DNA of 64,000 bases from Sisyra terminalis. Lineage: Eukaryota; Arthropoda; Insecta; Neuroptera; Sisyridae. Under the pieces are notes generated by a model. The model was given only the letters and a program-made list of their open reading frames with translations, was not told the DNA's origin and did not search any database. The number at the start of each line of letters is the position of its first letter. Position 1 is the stretch's first letter. Location: NCBI GenBank assembly GCA_958496175.1, contig OY292276.1:31826449-31890448 (forward strand), read 5' to 3'. The translations under genes were made by a program, and so were the position numbers. Shown piece after piece: positions 12,501 to 24,740 of this stretch.

Positions 12501-15500
12501 TTCAAAGTTATTTAAGGACAAAGTTGTGGTAAGAATAAAATTCTGTTTTCTTTTTGCTGTAAGCTGGTTTTTTTTATTCGATTGAAAAATACAGTAAGAA
12601 AAATACTTTCAACTGCATTTTAGACTTTGACTGTAATTGGCGGAAGAATTGGTTAAAACCGAAACTTGTATGGACGCAGGGTGTATGATGTATTCCTTGA
12701 GGAGGAAGTAGAAGGTTGTTACTATTACAAGACAACACAGAAAAACGGGAATTTTCGATATGTGTAGTAGGAGTTCGGCTCGTACTCCCCAGAACAATGA
12801 AGTTAAATGCAATTATTTCTTACGGAGTTTACGGTGTTCAGTTTATAAGCAAGCAGCTACGGTTGAAATTTATTTTTTCATTTAGAACTCTTCATTTAGA
12901 TTTAAAATTTCGCCCATACAACTGCAAATAGTATAATATCCGAACAAAGATATTACAGCAGAAGATCTAAGCTGCAGATTTAAAGAATGCATTCATACAA
13001 TAGGCCGCTATCTAAAGGACGTAATTCTTAAAAAATGATAAGTTCCATTAATGTTTCTTAAATGGTAAATTTAAGGTTTCAACTACTATGACTAAAATAT
13101 TTTCCTTCCGTCATTCTCAGTTTAATTGGATTCTTGAAAATTTTCTATTTCTTTGTGTCATTTTGTCTAGCTAACATTATCTATAATGTTTCCCTTTTTG
13201 ATGGAAAATGTAAAGTGATTTTGAATCCTTGTTCTATTAAGCCCCATAATGGCCAGTCAAAGTTAAAACGTTTTTAAAGATAAAGTTGTGTTTAGATCTT
13301 AAATTTGCAGTGTGTGTATTATTGAAATTTATTTTGTTTTAATTCTTTTGTTTTAAATTCTATAATATGTATTAAATATAAATATTTAAACTCAATACAT
13401 ATTAAATATATGTATTTCCATAAGTAGGAAAGTAAAATTTAAAAACCATTGTCATCGGTTTCTGTTGAATTCTATAGCAAGAACTGAATAATCGGCTTAG
13501 GTCAATAACAAAGTTTAGATCTCAGAATATTTATGGTTCTTGATAAAGAAGCAGCTACTTTAAAATAGTTTACATTTGTATTTTTTAAAAAAAGTCAGTC
13601 AAACTTTGAGATGACATTCAAGAAAATTGGTATCAATACGCTGATTGTAGATAATAGATATAACAGCCCATTTCCACACCTTCTTTGTATTATAGTCGCA
13701 ACGATTATAACTGAATCGTTTTCCATATGAACTCATTTCAAGTAGGGAACAATGAAAATTATAAAAAGTTGTGACAATTTTTAAGGCAATTAATGACAAT
13801 TTTTGAGCGTCGATTTTACAATTGTAAGCTTTTATGATGAAATGTACTATTTGATGTAAAATGGTATCCTCTTTCAAATGCAAACTGTCAATTCAGAAGC
13901 TATTAAATGAAGTATAAGTATCCTTTGATTGATAATTTCTGAAAAGACGAGAAATAATTGCGAAATGATAGGAGTTTTGCGATTGAAATCGATGTTGGAC
14001 CGCGACATCCTCGTGAGAATAGTTCGAATTGGGATCTGTGTCGGGAGGTTGGTGCCATAAAAGAGGATGCGGGAGAGCCTCATCAGGAGGTACGCGGTAG
14101 ACTAATGAGGCGCGAGTTTTCCAAAGGAAAACGGAACCAATTACGAAACAAGAGCGACATGTTACGTCACCACTATATCTGCTGCAAACATGAAATCATT
14201 GCCATCGTCAACATAAATTCTTTTGCTCTCTTTAAGAGTAATAAAAAAAAAGAAAGAAATGAACCCGTCTTTTTCCACTTTTCTGAGCTTTACGCTCTCT
14301 TTAGAATATTGCGATGCTGTTGATGGGTTGCCAGGAAGAAAAATGATAGGGTGGATGTCATAGCAGCTGGAAAATGGTGGAGCTAATCAACGAGTTCAAC
14401 CAGTTTCAATAAACTTCTTTCTATAGGTACAGTACAGCGAAGGTTGGAACCGTGATGTGTGCTATTTTTGTTTTTATATGTCCCTGATTTCATAGCCATC
14501 ACCCATCACATTTTCTTTACTCTTTTCATTTGCGGAAACCGGGAGCAGGGAAGCGTTTTCAAGTGGACATGTGATAGATTGAATTTACTAAAGTACTTGA
14601 AACTGATGGGGTAAATCATGAGAGATATGTCCGCAAATCAGTCATCTGTCGCTTATGTGTTTGGCGCATGTCGATCGTTTTCAAATTGCACTTGTAACGA
14701 TCAAATGTAATTGCGTCGCATTGGATTTACCACCCTCTGTAACCAACATGTTATATTTGCTAGGCTCTAATAGTGGTCATGATTGCTTACATTAATTCAA
14801 ATTGTTGTGCAATGTAGGCTGAAGAATCTATCATTACACATAAACACCCCCACTCTCACTTCATTCAATAATCCGTTTCCACGTTAAACAAATTCCAATA
14901 TTTCAATTAAATAAAAAAATATTTCCACTCAAGCAAATAAATGTAATTGCAAAACCCTTTTTCCGTTTTCTCTTTGTCGCCAAATGACTTCATTAAAACC
15001 TTTATTAATTAAACTCTTTTTTAATCAAAATAGAAAGACCTTTGTCACTTTTAGAAGTATTCGTTGAGGGGAGAAATGTTAAATAGAAAATCGAATTTTA
15101 ACGGTATTAGCTTCAATCAATGAAGAGGAAGTGAGTTGGAATATTGACAAGGGATTAAGTAGGCTAAATGGGACAAAGGGATTTTATTCAATAAAAGAGA
15201 ATTTTATTCTCCGTTCAATATTCTTTGTTTCACTTTTGTGATTAGCATTAGAACGACATTTAAAAGAAAATCATGCACACAAATTAAAAATTTAAAAAAA
15301 AAAATGTAAAAATATTTACTTTGGTCTTAAAACTTATTTTAAAATTTTTATTCGGACGTTTTGTTGTCATATCTTTAATTTCAATAGACCATATGATTTT
15401 TTTAACCGATGAAGAACAGTATGAATAAGAGAAAAACAGTCTTTTTGTTTTTAAAAAAAAAGTTTTAATTTCAAGGAGCAAATGTAAGCTCGAAAACGAT

Positions 15501-16119
15501 AAGAGTGCTTGGTATTCTGTGATGTCACAGTACGCATCAGTTTGCGTATTGATTGAGATACAAACATATCATTGAGCGATTACCATAAAAGCAGTGATAA
15601 TTTACACAAAAATTGATATTTTTCACTATTTTTCGCCATAAAAATAATTTTTATATCTTAAAAATTACTATCAATTTTTTTCTAAGGAATAGAGGTTGTG
15701 TAGATATTAGTGTAGAGATTGTGTAGATAATAAATAAATTATTTAAATTATTAACTTTAAATAAAACGATTTAAACAAATTTTTCCTTTATATTCAAGTA
15801 TATTTTTCATGGGAAAACGTCCATGGGATTTTAAAGTTTTGCATTGTGACCAATGATGAATTTTTTCGGAACGTCAAAATTTATGGACAATTAAAATTTA
15901 AAAATTGATTTGAGTTAGTTTCGATATGAATGTATGGAACATCTTCAGTAAAGTATAATAAATATTTTTTTATAGAATTTATTTTCCAATTTATCACATC
16001 ACATTTTTAAATTATTTAATCACTGGCGAAACCAGTTGCAAGAACTTTAATTCCGAAGACATTCAGAACGAATTGAAGATCCTCACTATGGTATCGTGAT
16101 TCTTAAGAATCGTAGGACT
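12501..16119. other. AT-rich DNA, no gene recognised
   Basis: The longest open frame is 121 codons on the plus strand (13958-14323). It begins in less AT-rich DNA but turns into Lys/Asn/Phe-rich sequence, has no recognisable domain and overlaps another frame, so I do not call it. Two adjacent small palindromes (ctgtgatgtcacag and tacgcatcagtttgcgta) lie at 15517-15548. No transposon relic was recognised. Confidence 0.5.
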
Positions 16120-16640
16120 TTATTGCTGAATTCGATCCTTTTTCGTCAAAACATTTAATGTCCTACGCGAATCCTGCTAGTCAAAATACATAGTACTTAT
16201 CTAAAACAATCTTGTACGCTAACAATTTAGAAAAGGCCTTCGTAAATGAATAAATCCTTTTACATTAATTCTTAAAGATTCTATACTTAAGATATCTATA
16301 AATATATGGAATACTATATATTGTATCACGGAATCTTCGAGAAGTGTATCGTAATGTTGACGATACTGTGCACGCTACGATCTGTGCATTTTTTGAATCC
16401 TATTACCAAATTGTTCAAGAGAAAGATCTTATTTCACCCTGGAAAAAGTGAAAAGTTTCTAACGTGCAACTGTGGACTAAGATTTACTTAATGCTCTGGT
16501 ATTGTTATTTATTGAACCTCAATGAGGGCAAGAAATCGATAACGATGATATAAGCGAAGTTTTCGAGCGAACCAAAGCTAGAAAGAAGAAGTTTATATCA
16601 TTAGTGATGGTTGGAAAAAAGCTGTGAGTTATATAAATCT
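16120..16640 (+). pseudogene. hAT transposase relic, C-terminal dimerisation region
   Basis: The frame around 16480-16630 reads LLNALVLLFIE, then GQEIDNDDISEVFER and TKARKKKFIS, broken by TGA and TAA codons. This matches the end of hAT transposases, where a LNALALLSIE-type helix and the (D)FDDVI..KA+K tail form the dimerisation region. The DNA upstream to about 16120 aligns with the second relic at 33040-33530 (for example attcgatcc, catatctaaaacaat-like and gttcaagagaaagatctta). No open frame survives. A fold-back repeat begins a few bases downstream, and in the 33-kb copy an AT-rich palindrome sits at the equivalent place. Confidence 0.75.
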
Positions 16641-16644
16641 TAGA

Positions 16645-16777
16645 AAAATATTATTGAAATTAATAAGTTATATTAAAAAAATATAAAAAAATACATAAGA
16701 AGTTTTATTAAAACTAATCAAAAATTATTTATGATTTGCAAATTAGATGCTTGGAATAAGCTCGAATTTTTTACACG

Positions 16778-16813
<36 letters not shown>

Positions 16814-16814
16814 C

Positions 16815-16872
<58 letters not shown>

Positions 16873-16978
16873 CGTGTAAAAAATTCGAGCTTCATAAATA
16901 ATTTTTGATTAGTTTTAATAAAACTTCTTATGTATTTTTTATATATTTTTAATATAACTTATTAATTTCAATAATATT
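16645..16978. repeat. Fold-back repeat with a TA-microsatellite centre
   Basis: The left arm (16645-16780) returns inverted at about 16863-16978: aataagttatatt, cataagaagttttatt, aaaactaatcaaaaattatt and cgaattttttacacgcta all have inverted partners. The left arm contains about 24 bp (near 16733-16757) absent from the right arm, an indel after the arms arose. The centre is TA dinucleotides interrupted by gcg. It could be a fold-back MITE or a palindrome expanded at a TA tract. It follows directly on the hAT transposase relic. Confidence 0.8.
16780..16871. repeat. (TA)n microsatellite
   Basis: About 90 bp of nearly pure TA dinucleotide, broken once by gcg near 16813. It forms the loop or centre of the surrounding fold-back and would itself extrude as a cruciform. 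Confidence 0.9.
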
Positions 16979-16979
16979 T

Positions 16980-17535
16980 ATAATATATATATATTGAATT
17001 GCTGGACACAACCAATACAAGAGCAGGACAAGACGACAAATTGCAATTATTGCCAAGAGGCAGATTGTGCAAATTAAGTGGAAATAAAAAAAAATCCTTA
17101 GACTGTTTTTCAAATGTATAGTTTTATTCAAATTACTAAATTACTCTATATTTTCGATTGGCAACAATCACTTAAGGCTTATTAAGTTTAAGTATAAAAA
17201 GTCAGTTTTGGAAAATTTTGATTTTTCCGGGAAATTCAACAGAATTGTAAAGATAGACATACATACTGCTAAAGGGATATAATCAAATATCAGTCAATCG
17301 AATAATTTTAATTTTTAGCTTATTTTAATTTAATTTTTAATTATTTTAATTTTGAGAAACTAAATAATTTTATAGTTTCTCAAAAACATGTGGAGGTTAA
17401 GGACAATTTTTACTAAGTAAATTTTTAAGACAAATTACAAAGACCTGTCTTCGAAAAACGAAATTAATAGTAGTTTTAAAGTACGGTTGGTAAGTCATTA
17501 CGGACAATAACATTTTTGTTTGGATTTTTTTCAAA
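16980..17535. other. AT-rich DNA, nothing recognised
   Basis: A 60-codon minus-strand frame (16949-17131) overlaps the fold-back arm and has no motif. A short inverted pair, gagaaact..aat and agtttctc, lies near 17353-17383. Nothing else was seen. Confidence 0.55.
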
Positions 17536-17865
17536 TCGACTGAAATTTATGATTAAGATAATAAGTTTTATTTCAAAGTTATATTACAAGCTATCAATCA
17601 ATCTTTATTTTTCCACCCTTGGAAGATGATTTGATTTTTAAATTTACATGGAACAAATTTTAATAAATACCCAACGCAACTAAAAAAGAATTTCCTAAAT
17701 CATCGTATTTTAACGGCTGAAATAATGGATTTTACGCCAAATTAGGTTTACAAGCCATCAATCAACCCTTATTTTCTACTCTTAGAATATGATTAGTTTT
17801 TCTTAGCTTAAGTATAACCAATATCAATTAATACCTAAGTAAACAAAATATATACAAATTGAACA
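17536..17865 (+). repeat. Degenerate tandem repeat, period about 164 bp
   Basis: Two units: acaagctatcaatcaatc near 17586 and acaagccatcaatcaacc near 17750. Each is followed by ttattttc/tcac..ctt..gaagatgatt-like sequence, and by aataaatacc or aattaatacc plus taa(g)aaa about 80 bases on. The region just upstream of each start (ctgaaat..) also matches. It resembles decayed satellite monomers; I do not know the family. Confidence 0.55.
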
Positions 17866-20552
17866 ATCCTGGGGAAAATGTGGATTGTGGGTTCAAAATA
17901 TCTGTCAATGATGATACAAAATTCGTCTTCTTTAATTAAGTATTTTATGTAAAATATTAGTATGTTTCTGGTTTGTTTTCCAATAAACTCGGATTCCAGT
18001 AGAATTATTTATTTTTCTTTGTCTAAAAACAAAAGAATTACTTTCTACAATTAATCATTTTTGAAAATCGTATGGTTTCTTTTGTATACGAGTATGTACG
18101 TCAATAGTCAAAACGGATTCAGAATAGATATTTCCGTAAAAAACTCATTATCGAACATTCTCCTAATTAAAATACTTTCTTGTATTTATGGAACAAAGAA
18201 GTTAAAACGGTTGTTCATTTTATAATTACCTTAAAAGCACAAATAAAAAAAACTTTTGTAAAAAAACCTTTCAAGGATTTATATATTTCTTGGTTAAATT
18301 TCATTTATCCCAGTAGGATTTTCGTATACAGTTTTTCTTACTAATTTACTCGTAAACAAAACTTATTTTTTCACTCAAATGTCACCTATACGTAACATAT
18401 ATAAATATAATTATTTTCTGTTCCCTAAGGAAAGGTTTTATTCAATTTTCAAATCTAAATTTGTTTATTTAATTTTCCTCATTGTTTCTTTCTCTCGTTA
18501 AAACCATGAAAAGTATGGAACGCATTTTGTTCTTATAAATTTCTTTTTTTGGTAAATGTCAGAAAATAATTGAATTGAATTTTAATTTTTGAATAACGTG
18601 CTAGTACAGTTGATTGGGCGCGGGAAAACTGAATAACATTGTGACTTTTGTAGAAGATAATTTTTCTCTCGTATGATTCATAAAAGAAGGTAAGATATAG
18701 AATAAAAATAAATATCAATGCAGAGTCAGTTCGTTTCTATTTCAATGAATTGAAAATTTAAAAATTACATGAGAAAGATAGATGGAAATTTTGTCCTTTT
18801 GTATGCCTTTTGTACTGCAATATGGATGAAAATATTTGAATTGGAAAGAAATGATTTGTTGGATAAACGTGAAAAATTTAAAAAGTACATTTTTGTTGTT
18901 TCATAAGAGCTACCATAACAAATTATCTGTAATTAAAATTTAATTATAACTTTCACACATTTGTTAAATATTAAATTTTATAATAACCCAACTGTGGGAC
19001 TTCATGAAAATAATTAGCGTGGCCCATAAATTACTCCGGAAAATTTTGAAATTAAATATAAATTCTTCATATTAATATTAAAAGTTCTATCCCGTTCGCT
19101 AATGTTTCCAGGAATGGGAAATTTGCATCGAGAATTTCTCGAAGATCGTGCAATTTCGTATCGAAACGAATTCAGTGTTTCCCCTTCGCTGGAACAAAGG
19201 TAATTAATCTTTTTCCATACACAATTTCGCATTAAACCTCTTCAATATTTTGTTAAAATCTTTTCTGAAAACAATCCAGAAAAAGTTCAAGAAAACCACC
19301 TCGTTTCCACTTTTCTTGGCAAGTAATTGAAAATTTTCAACATTCATACGTTTCGTATAACTTATTAAAAGTTCATATCCGCGTGAAATGCACCTATTCC
19401 CCAATCCTTTCATGCTAAACCCCATTTGCCGTATCTTTAAATAACAATTAATCGTGCTGTGCATTGGATGGATGCATGCAGGATGAGGCTTCGGAGAGAA
19501 TGAGAAGCGCAGAGCCTTGCACATGCATCCTCACACATTTTATCGTTTCATCGGATGCACCAATCAAAACACGTTGTATATAAGGATCTAGCAGCGTCGC
19601 ATAGCAAAGGGGGGTCTTTCGTGAACTTAATTATAAATTTTAATTCAATTCTTCATAATATACTGTGAAAACTTTTACACAAACTATGCAACTTTTCCTA
19701 GATAAAAGTAATTAGAAATTTTCAAACAATGGACCCCAACATGCTAGAATTGGATCGGAAAAGAGAGAATAAAATATAGGAAAATATTCGTCTGAAATAC
19801 TACTCTCATAATAGTTTAGGTTTAACGATAAACTTAAACTTTTATCTATTAGTTTACAAATATCTCAACTTTTTTAATTTACAATCGTTTTCAACGAGCT
19901 CTCTTGAAACAAAAAGACAAAAATGAAATCAAACACCTTCTACTTACGAGAATTTGCTTATACGAATAAGAAAGTTTTAATTTTTTTTTTTTCAAAATGC
20001 TCTACTCCAAACAATATTTTTTTTAATTGAATTTTCCTTAATTTTATAACAGACCTTGTAATATTCATCCCATAAATAAATTTAAACAATCATAATTTAG
20101 AGTTGTTCTCATTTTTTGCAAAAAAACGTTTTGTTATTGTTCTAAATAGTTCTAAATTTTGAACTTAATTTCTTTATTTATGGACTTTTACCTATAAAAT
20201 CGTTAAAGATCTTGGTAGTTATAAAACGAGAGTAAATAAAAGTTGATTTACTATAGTTGATTACACGTTTATAGTTGATTAGAAGTGAATTTATTATTAT
20301 TGCATAGTATTGTTATAGACCATAAAGATGACAGTTTTGGAATTTTGGGTGACAACATTTTTTGGTAGATTTAATTAGTGAAGAAAAAATTATGTTTGAC
20401 CTTAAGCATATTAAAAGTATATATATCATACATGGATTATTAAATTAGCAGCTTTATAAAACATCTGGACGTTAAGAGAAATTTCTAAACGACTCTTGCG
20501 GTTTTCCATACGTGTTAAAACTATAATGCACTAGACCGTGCACATGATTTGT
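17866..20552. other. AT-rich DNA, no gene recognised
   Basis: Frames of 72 and 106 codons overlap on the minus strand at 19014-19524 in a somewhat GC-richer patch. They lack domains, and neither has a strong start context. The GC-richer patch leads into a TATA-like site at 19577. No transposon relic was recognised. Confidence 0.5.
19558..19612 (+). promoter_or_regulatory. Promoter-like cluster (CAAT and TATA-like boxes)
   Basis: A ccaatc box (19560-19565) is followed by tatataag (19577-19584) and then, at the usual 25-35 bp distance, a GC-richer stretch around gcagcgtcgcatagc. No recognisable transcript or coding frame follows, and the CAAT-to-TATA spacing is unusually short. In DNA this AT-rich the match may be chance, and I rate it weak. 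Confidence 0.2.
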
Positions 20553-20792
20553 ATATATCGCACTTTCGGTAGAACAAGGGCACAATTGCAGTTTTTGAAA
20601 TTTTACAGGAGAGCCATTTTAAGATTTTTTAGCATTCAATATGGTCTAGCTCTGTTAATATTGCTCTAAAGTTGTTTACCTTTGCATGACATAAACTATG
20701 AATTATATTTTTTGGAGTGCATTGTTTGCAACAGTAAAAAGTTTTTAGTGTTTTTTTAGTAAGTGCCTTTGTTCTACCGAAGGTGCGATATA
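20553..20792. mobile_element. MITE, about 240 bp
   Basis: The left end atatatcgcactttcggtag and the right end read on the other strand (atatatcgcaccttcggtag) differ at one base. Both continue into aacaa(g/a)ggcac, giving terminal inverted repeats of about 30 bp. The interior is non-coding. The ends are TA-rich, so a TA target duplication is possible but cannot be told from the repeat itself. Size and structure fit a miniature inverted-repeat element of Tc1/mariner or a similar TA-inserting group. Confidence 0.75.
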
Positions 20793-22544
20793 TGCAGCCG
20801 GACAACAATTAGAAAAACAAGTACATTAATTAAAATTGTTATACGAGTGATACGTCAATTGTTTATAATTTAAAGAAATCACATTAGAAATATGACTGAA
20901 TTTTAACTTTATTTTTAACTGAAAAATTGCATTCCACTTTTAAATGAACACAGAAAATACTTCAGCCACAGAAAAATATACACCCGACGAGACAATACAT
21001 AAATTCATCATCATTCTATCATAGATTAATTCCGGGAGTTTAAGATAAAGAAGCATTGCCAATCGCAGAGATCAAAAATTTAAAACCTCAAATCAAAATT
21101 ATTACTTTTTATACATCTAACAACCCAATGGTAGGAGGTCATCTAGGCTGGTAAATCTACGTGGGTGGTTCGGTAAAAGCACGAAAGGATTTTTTTCGCG
21201 CTAAGTGTCCAGAATAGCGATAATGATCGCCAATTTTCAGCGTTGAAGAGGCACGAAAAGAAGAAAAATGAATTATCTGATTTTATATATATCATGTCAA
21301 AAAAAAATGGTGTGAGTTTTTGGTGAGTGAGTGATAAAAATTGCACTTTTCATACTTTAAAAATACACACCCTATACATTTGTACGTCACCTCTTGCTTT
21401 TTTCCGAACTTGATCGATATACTACCGTATATGCTTAGCTAACGTAAGTGCATTAGTGCCATTTTTTGTACCAAAAATTAGAATTGAACTTTCAGTGTTT
21501 TGTTTCAATAATTTCTATTCAAATAGGTACTTGAATTATGAATAATTGACTCAGTAAGTGAAAAAACAGTAGAAAAACTAATCATACAATGTTGAAAGTT
21601 GTGCAGTATTTACTTTCACTAGAACAACACTTTTAATTTGGTGACAGTTAAATTGAGTTCGATTCGCAAACGCAAAAGTATTATACTATACCAGCAAACG
21701 AGTAAGTAAGTGAAAAACGTTTTAATTTTTTTCTATTTTAATTTTATTCGAATTTTTTGTCACGTGAAAACAAACTGCTGAATGCATTTAATTGCAATCG
21801 TTTTATAGAAGGTCTCTATGGTTTTGCGTGTAAATAGTAGCAAGAGGGGTAGATGTAAAAGTTTTTTTTCGTTTTTAAATTCATTTCATTTCGTTTTGAA
21901 CTGTTGAAAAAAAGAAGAAATGAACGCTAAATAGTTTTTAATTGATGTAGCCATAAGTACATGTGAGAGGTTTTTTTTATCTTTCAGCGCCACCATGTTC
22001 TGTTTCATTTCTATTTTACATTACTCCTTTCTGTCTAAATTTGCATATACCACCCCTAACATCATTGATTTAATAAAAAATATAATTTTTAAACTGAAGA
22101 AAAACAATTATTTTCATCGTCCTTAAATTTAACGCAGCTTACAATAAGCATTTTTTGTTTTATTCTAAATAAAGCAGTTGTAAATCACAAATAAAATATA
22201 TTTTTAACATTATATTATAACTGCCTATTTTCGTAAAAGCCTGTTCTTTATAACTGTAACTAAACTGTATCTCGTTGAGTTGATATATCAACTAACTTAA
22301 ACATAAAAATCAGTATGGAACAAAAAACTATCAAAATTATTGAAGCTTGTCAAAATTCCGCCCTTAAAATTGGAATTACTTATAGCTAGCGAATATCGTT
22401 ACATATTGTTTTCAGGCTGAAGTTCAAGTTTACTTCTCAAAAAGGTTAAGTGTAATAAGGGTTGTGAATATTTTCAAAAGTCTGATCTTAAAGTCTGAGT
22501 TATGAAACTATCATCATAGTTTGGAAGTTTTTATTAATTTGTTG
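20793..22544. other. AT-rich DNA, no gene recognised
   Basis: Near 21970-21995 a pyrimidine tract ends in cag and is followed by gccaccATG, a strong Kozak context, opening only 43 codons (to about 22124) with no recognisable motif. A 67-codon minus frame (21143-21346) is Phe/Ser-rich and probably chance. A 14-base palindrome gttgatatatcaac lies near 22279. Confidence 0.45.
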
Positions 22545-22760
22545 TATTGTTACGTTTTTACTTTTATTTATATTGTTGGTTTAGATTGGATTTGTGCTTC
22601 GGAACATACAACAATAGTAACTTTATTTAATTACATAGATGTTTATTTATTTCATATTTGACAACTAATTATTTATTTTCAACAATTGTTTATTTTAATA
22701 TTTACCTTGAAAATATAATTTATTATAACTGGTTTAAAGCTGAACTATCACTGATTGATA
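22545..22760 (+). repeat. LTR-like direct repeat, copy 1
   Basis: Shares with 24525-24740, in the same orientation, tgttac(g/a)tttttA near the start, ttggatttgtg, acatacaa(c/g)aata, a tgtttatttattt / cgtttatttattt block and a later ctat.ac.(a)t..t segment. The TGTTAC start recalls insect LTR ends, but no primer-binding site or polyprotein frame was recognised in the DNA between the copies, so the LTR label is tentative. They could be two independent copies of one repeat. Confidence 0.45.
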
Positions 22761-24524
22761 ATAGATAATCCTTCATCTGCGGTCAATCTTTTTTATAAAG
22801 GCTTTTATATACTTCAGAATGCTTAAACTTTTAAGTTGTATAATTTATAGTACAATCGAAATTTTTATTGTTTAAATTGTTTTATTAAATCAAAAGAAAC
22901 TTCCTCAAAGAAACCTCTATAACAGCTTTCATCTCATTGTGCTTAACCGTTTTCCTTTATTTATTTTCATGGTTCAGTGAGCACACAGCAGGACGCTAAA
23001 TGCAAGACTTAAGTTCATACAATATGCACAAACACATTTAAATCTTAGGCATATAACAGTGTTATTCATTTCAATAAATATCAGTAAAACTTTATACAGT
23101 AATATATTACTATTAATCTATTCTTTCAAAAGATGTAAATAAGTAAGATTTGAACAGAACCTACTTAAATGTAAAAGAAAAATAAATAACAAGTAGCTTA
23201 TACAAATAGCATTCAGATTTTATTTTCCCGTCAATTTTACTAGTCTTAAACCGATTACAGTTATAACTATAGTGAATTACAAATTACGAAAAACTAAAAT
23301 AAATATCTTTACATAAAATATGAATTAAAAATTACGTACAAAATTCATATATTAGATAGGGAAACCGACTATTTTTATAAACAGCATGCGTTAAGGAAAC
23401 CGAATTTGGATAATTAATAATTCTTTCTCATGAAACAGATTTGTTAAAAATAAAATTAAATCTTTGTTCTAACACTGTAATTGTCGATTATAGTTTATTA
23501 AATGAAGTTATAAAAACTTACGTTTGGTCAGTCAAAAGTTTATTAATATCGGGAAACGTAACAAACCAAGTAGGTATGTACATTTTAAATAGTACTCCGT
23601 AGCTTAAAACATCAATGCAACTCACCTGAAACAAAGAAATTGATTAAATTTGTGGTATAACATTTGAAAAAATACGAAAAAGTTATTGAAGTATGTAGAG
23701 TTCATTGTTCCATAAAGAAACAAAAACTTACAGCATTCAAAACAAGAGATATTTCGTGAGTTTTGAAGAGATAATTACTTCTTTAAAAGAATAGAAGAAA
23801 TCAAATGCTTCGATCACATAGTAAATGTAGAACTGCTGAGGAGACAAAGAAAAAAGATCAGCTTTCAATCTTCATCTTAAGAGAATGTTTAAATATTATT
23901 TAAGGAAAAATTAAAGATTCAAAGTAAGAAAGAAGAGTAAAAATCCAAGATGCTCTAAAAAGAGGAAGAACTTAAAATCTCCATCGGAGACAGGAAGTGT
24001 TAAAGAAATTGTATAATATAATCACGCGAGAACATGAACCTGCTTTAAGACTTACAATGGGCAAAGCTGATATTGCCTGTTAGCAGAGATTCTTAAAAGT
24101 AATTTTTAAATACAAAATTGGTAAATAATAGCTTTTAAAGCATAGAACACGAAAAGCTAATTCAATTATACCGAAATTATACCTAGACTTATGTCACTAT
24201 CTAGGTGATAAAATTGGCCCTAAAAGAGTTAAAATACAAATACGGAAAATACAAGAAGGATATGAAAGGCAAAATATAAGAATTGTTAAACGGTGTTTTC
24301 ACCGTTTTTGTATTAGAAATTATTTTCTGAATATTGAAGTCCTTCAAGAATGTTTATCATAAGAAGAAAAACTACCCAAAAGTTAGTAATAAGACAACGT
24401 TATTACATGCAAAAAAATATCCACGGTTACAAAGTATACGTATTTTTTTGCAAAATATTTCATGAAATTTTTGCTAGAAAATTCAAATAAGAGTCTTTTG
24501 TTGGCATGTGTCGCATATTTTTAG
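22761..24524. other. DNA between the LTR-like repeats, no coding capacity recognised
   Basis: If the flanking repeats are LTRs, this 1.76-kb stretch would be the remains of the internal region. I found no gag, protease or RT motif. The part from 23680 to 24480 is purine-rich (many aag/aga) but has frequent stops. Confidence 0.4.
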
Positions 24525-24740
24525 GTACTGTTACATTTTTAACTTATTTTCATTGACGGGTTCGTTGGATTTGTGTTTTAGTACATACAAGAATAACATT
24601 TAATTTTATAACACACGTTTATTTATTTCTTAATTTCTTAATACCCACTTATTTATTAATTTCACCAATCGACAGTTAAAGATGTTCGGCTATAACAATA
24701 TTAGTTGTCAACGCCTTTCATACCACTTAAGACAATTGCC
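24525..24740 (+). repeat. LTR-like direct repeat, copy 2
   Basis: Second member of the pair described at 22545-22760, about 1.98 kb downstream and in the same orientation. The similarity is clearest over the first 150 bp. A 74-codon frame beginning inside it (24705) has no family motif. Confidence 0.45.

Noticed and set aside
13958..14323. 121-codon plus-strand frame, the longest in the window
   Set aside because: No domain or motif; the second half is Lys/Asn/Phe-rich and it overlaps an antisense frame. Frames of this length are expected by chance in 64 kb.
16780..16871. TA tract as a replication origin or regulatory site
   Set aside because: A pure dinucleotide microsatellite inside a fold-back explains it; there is no further support for an origin.
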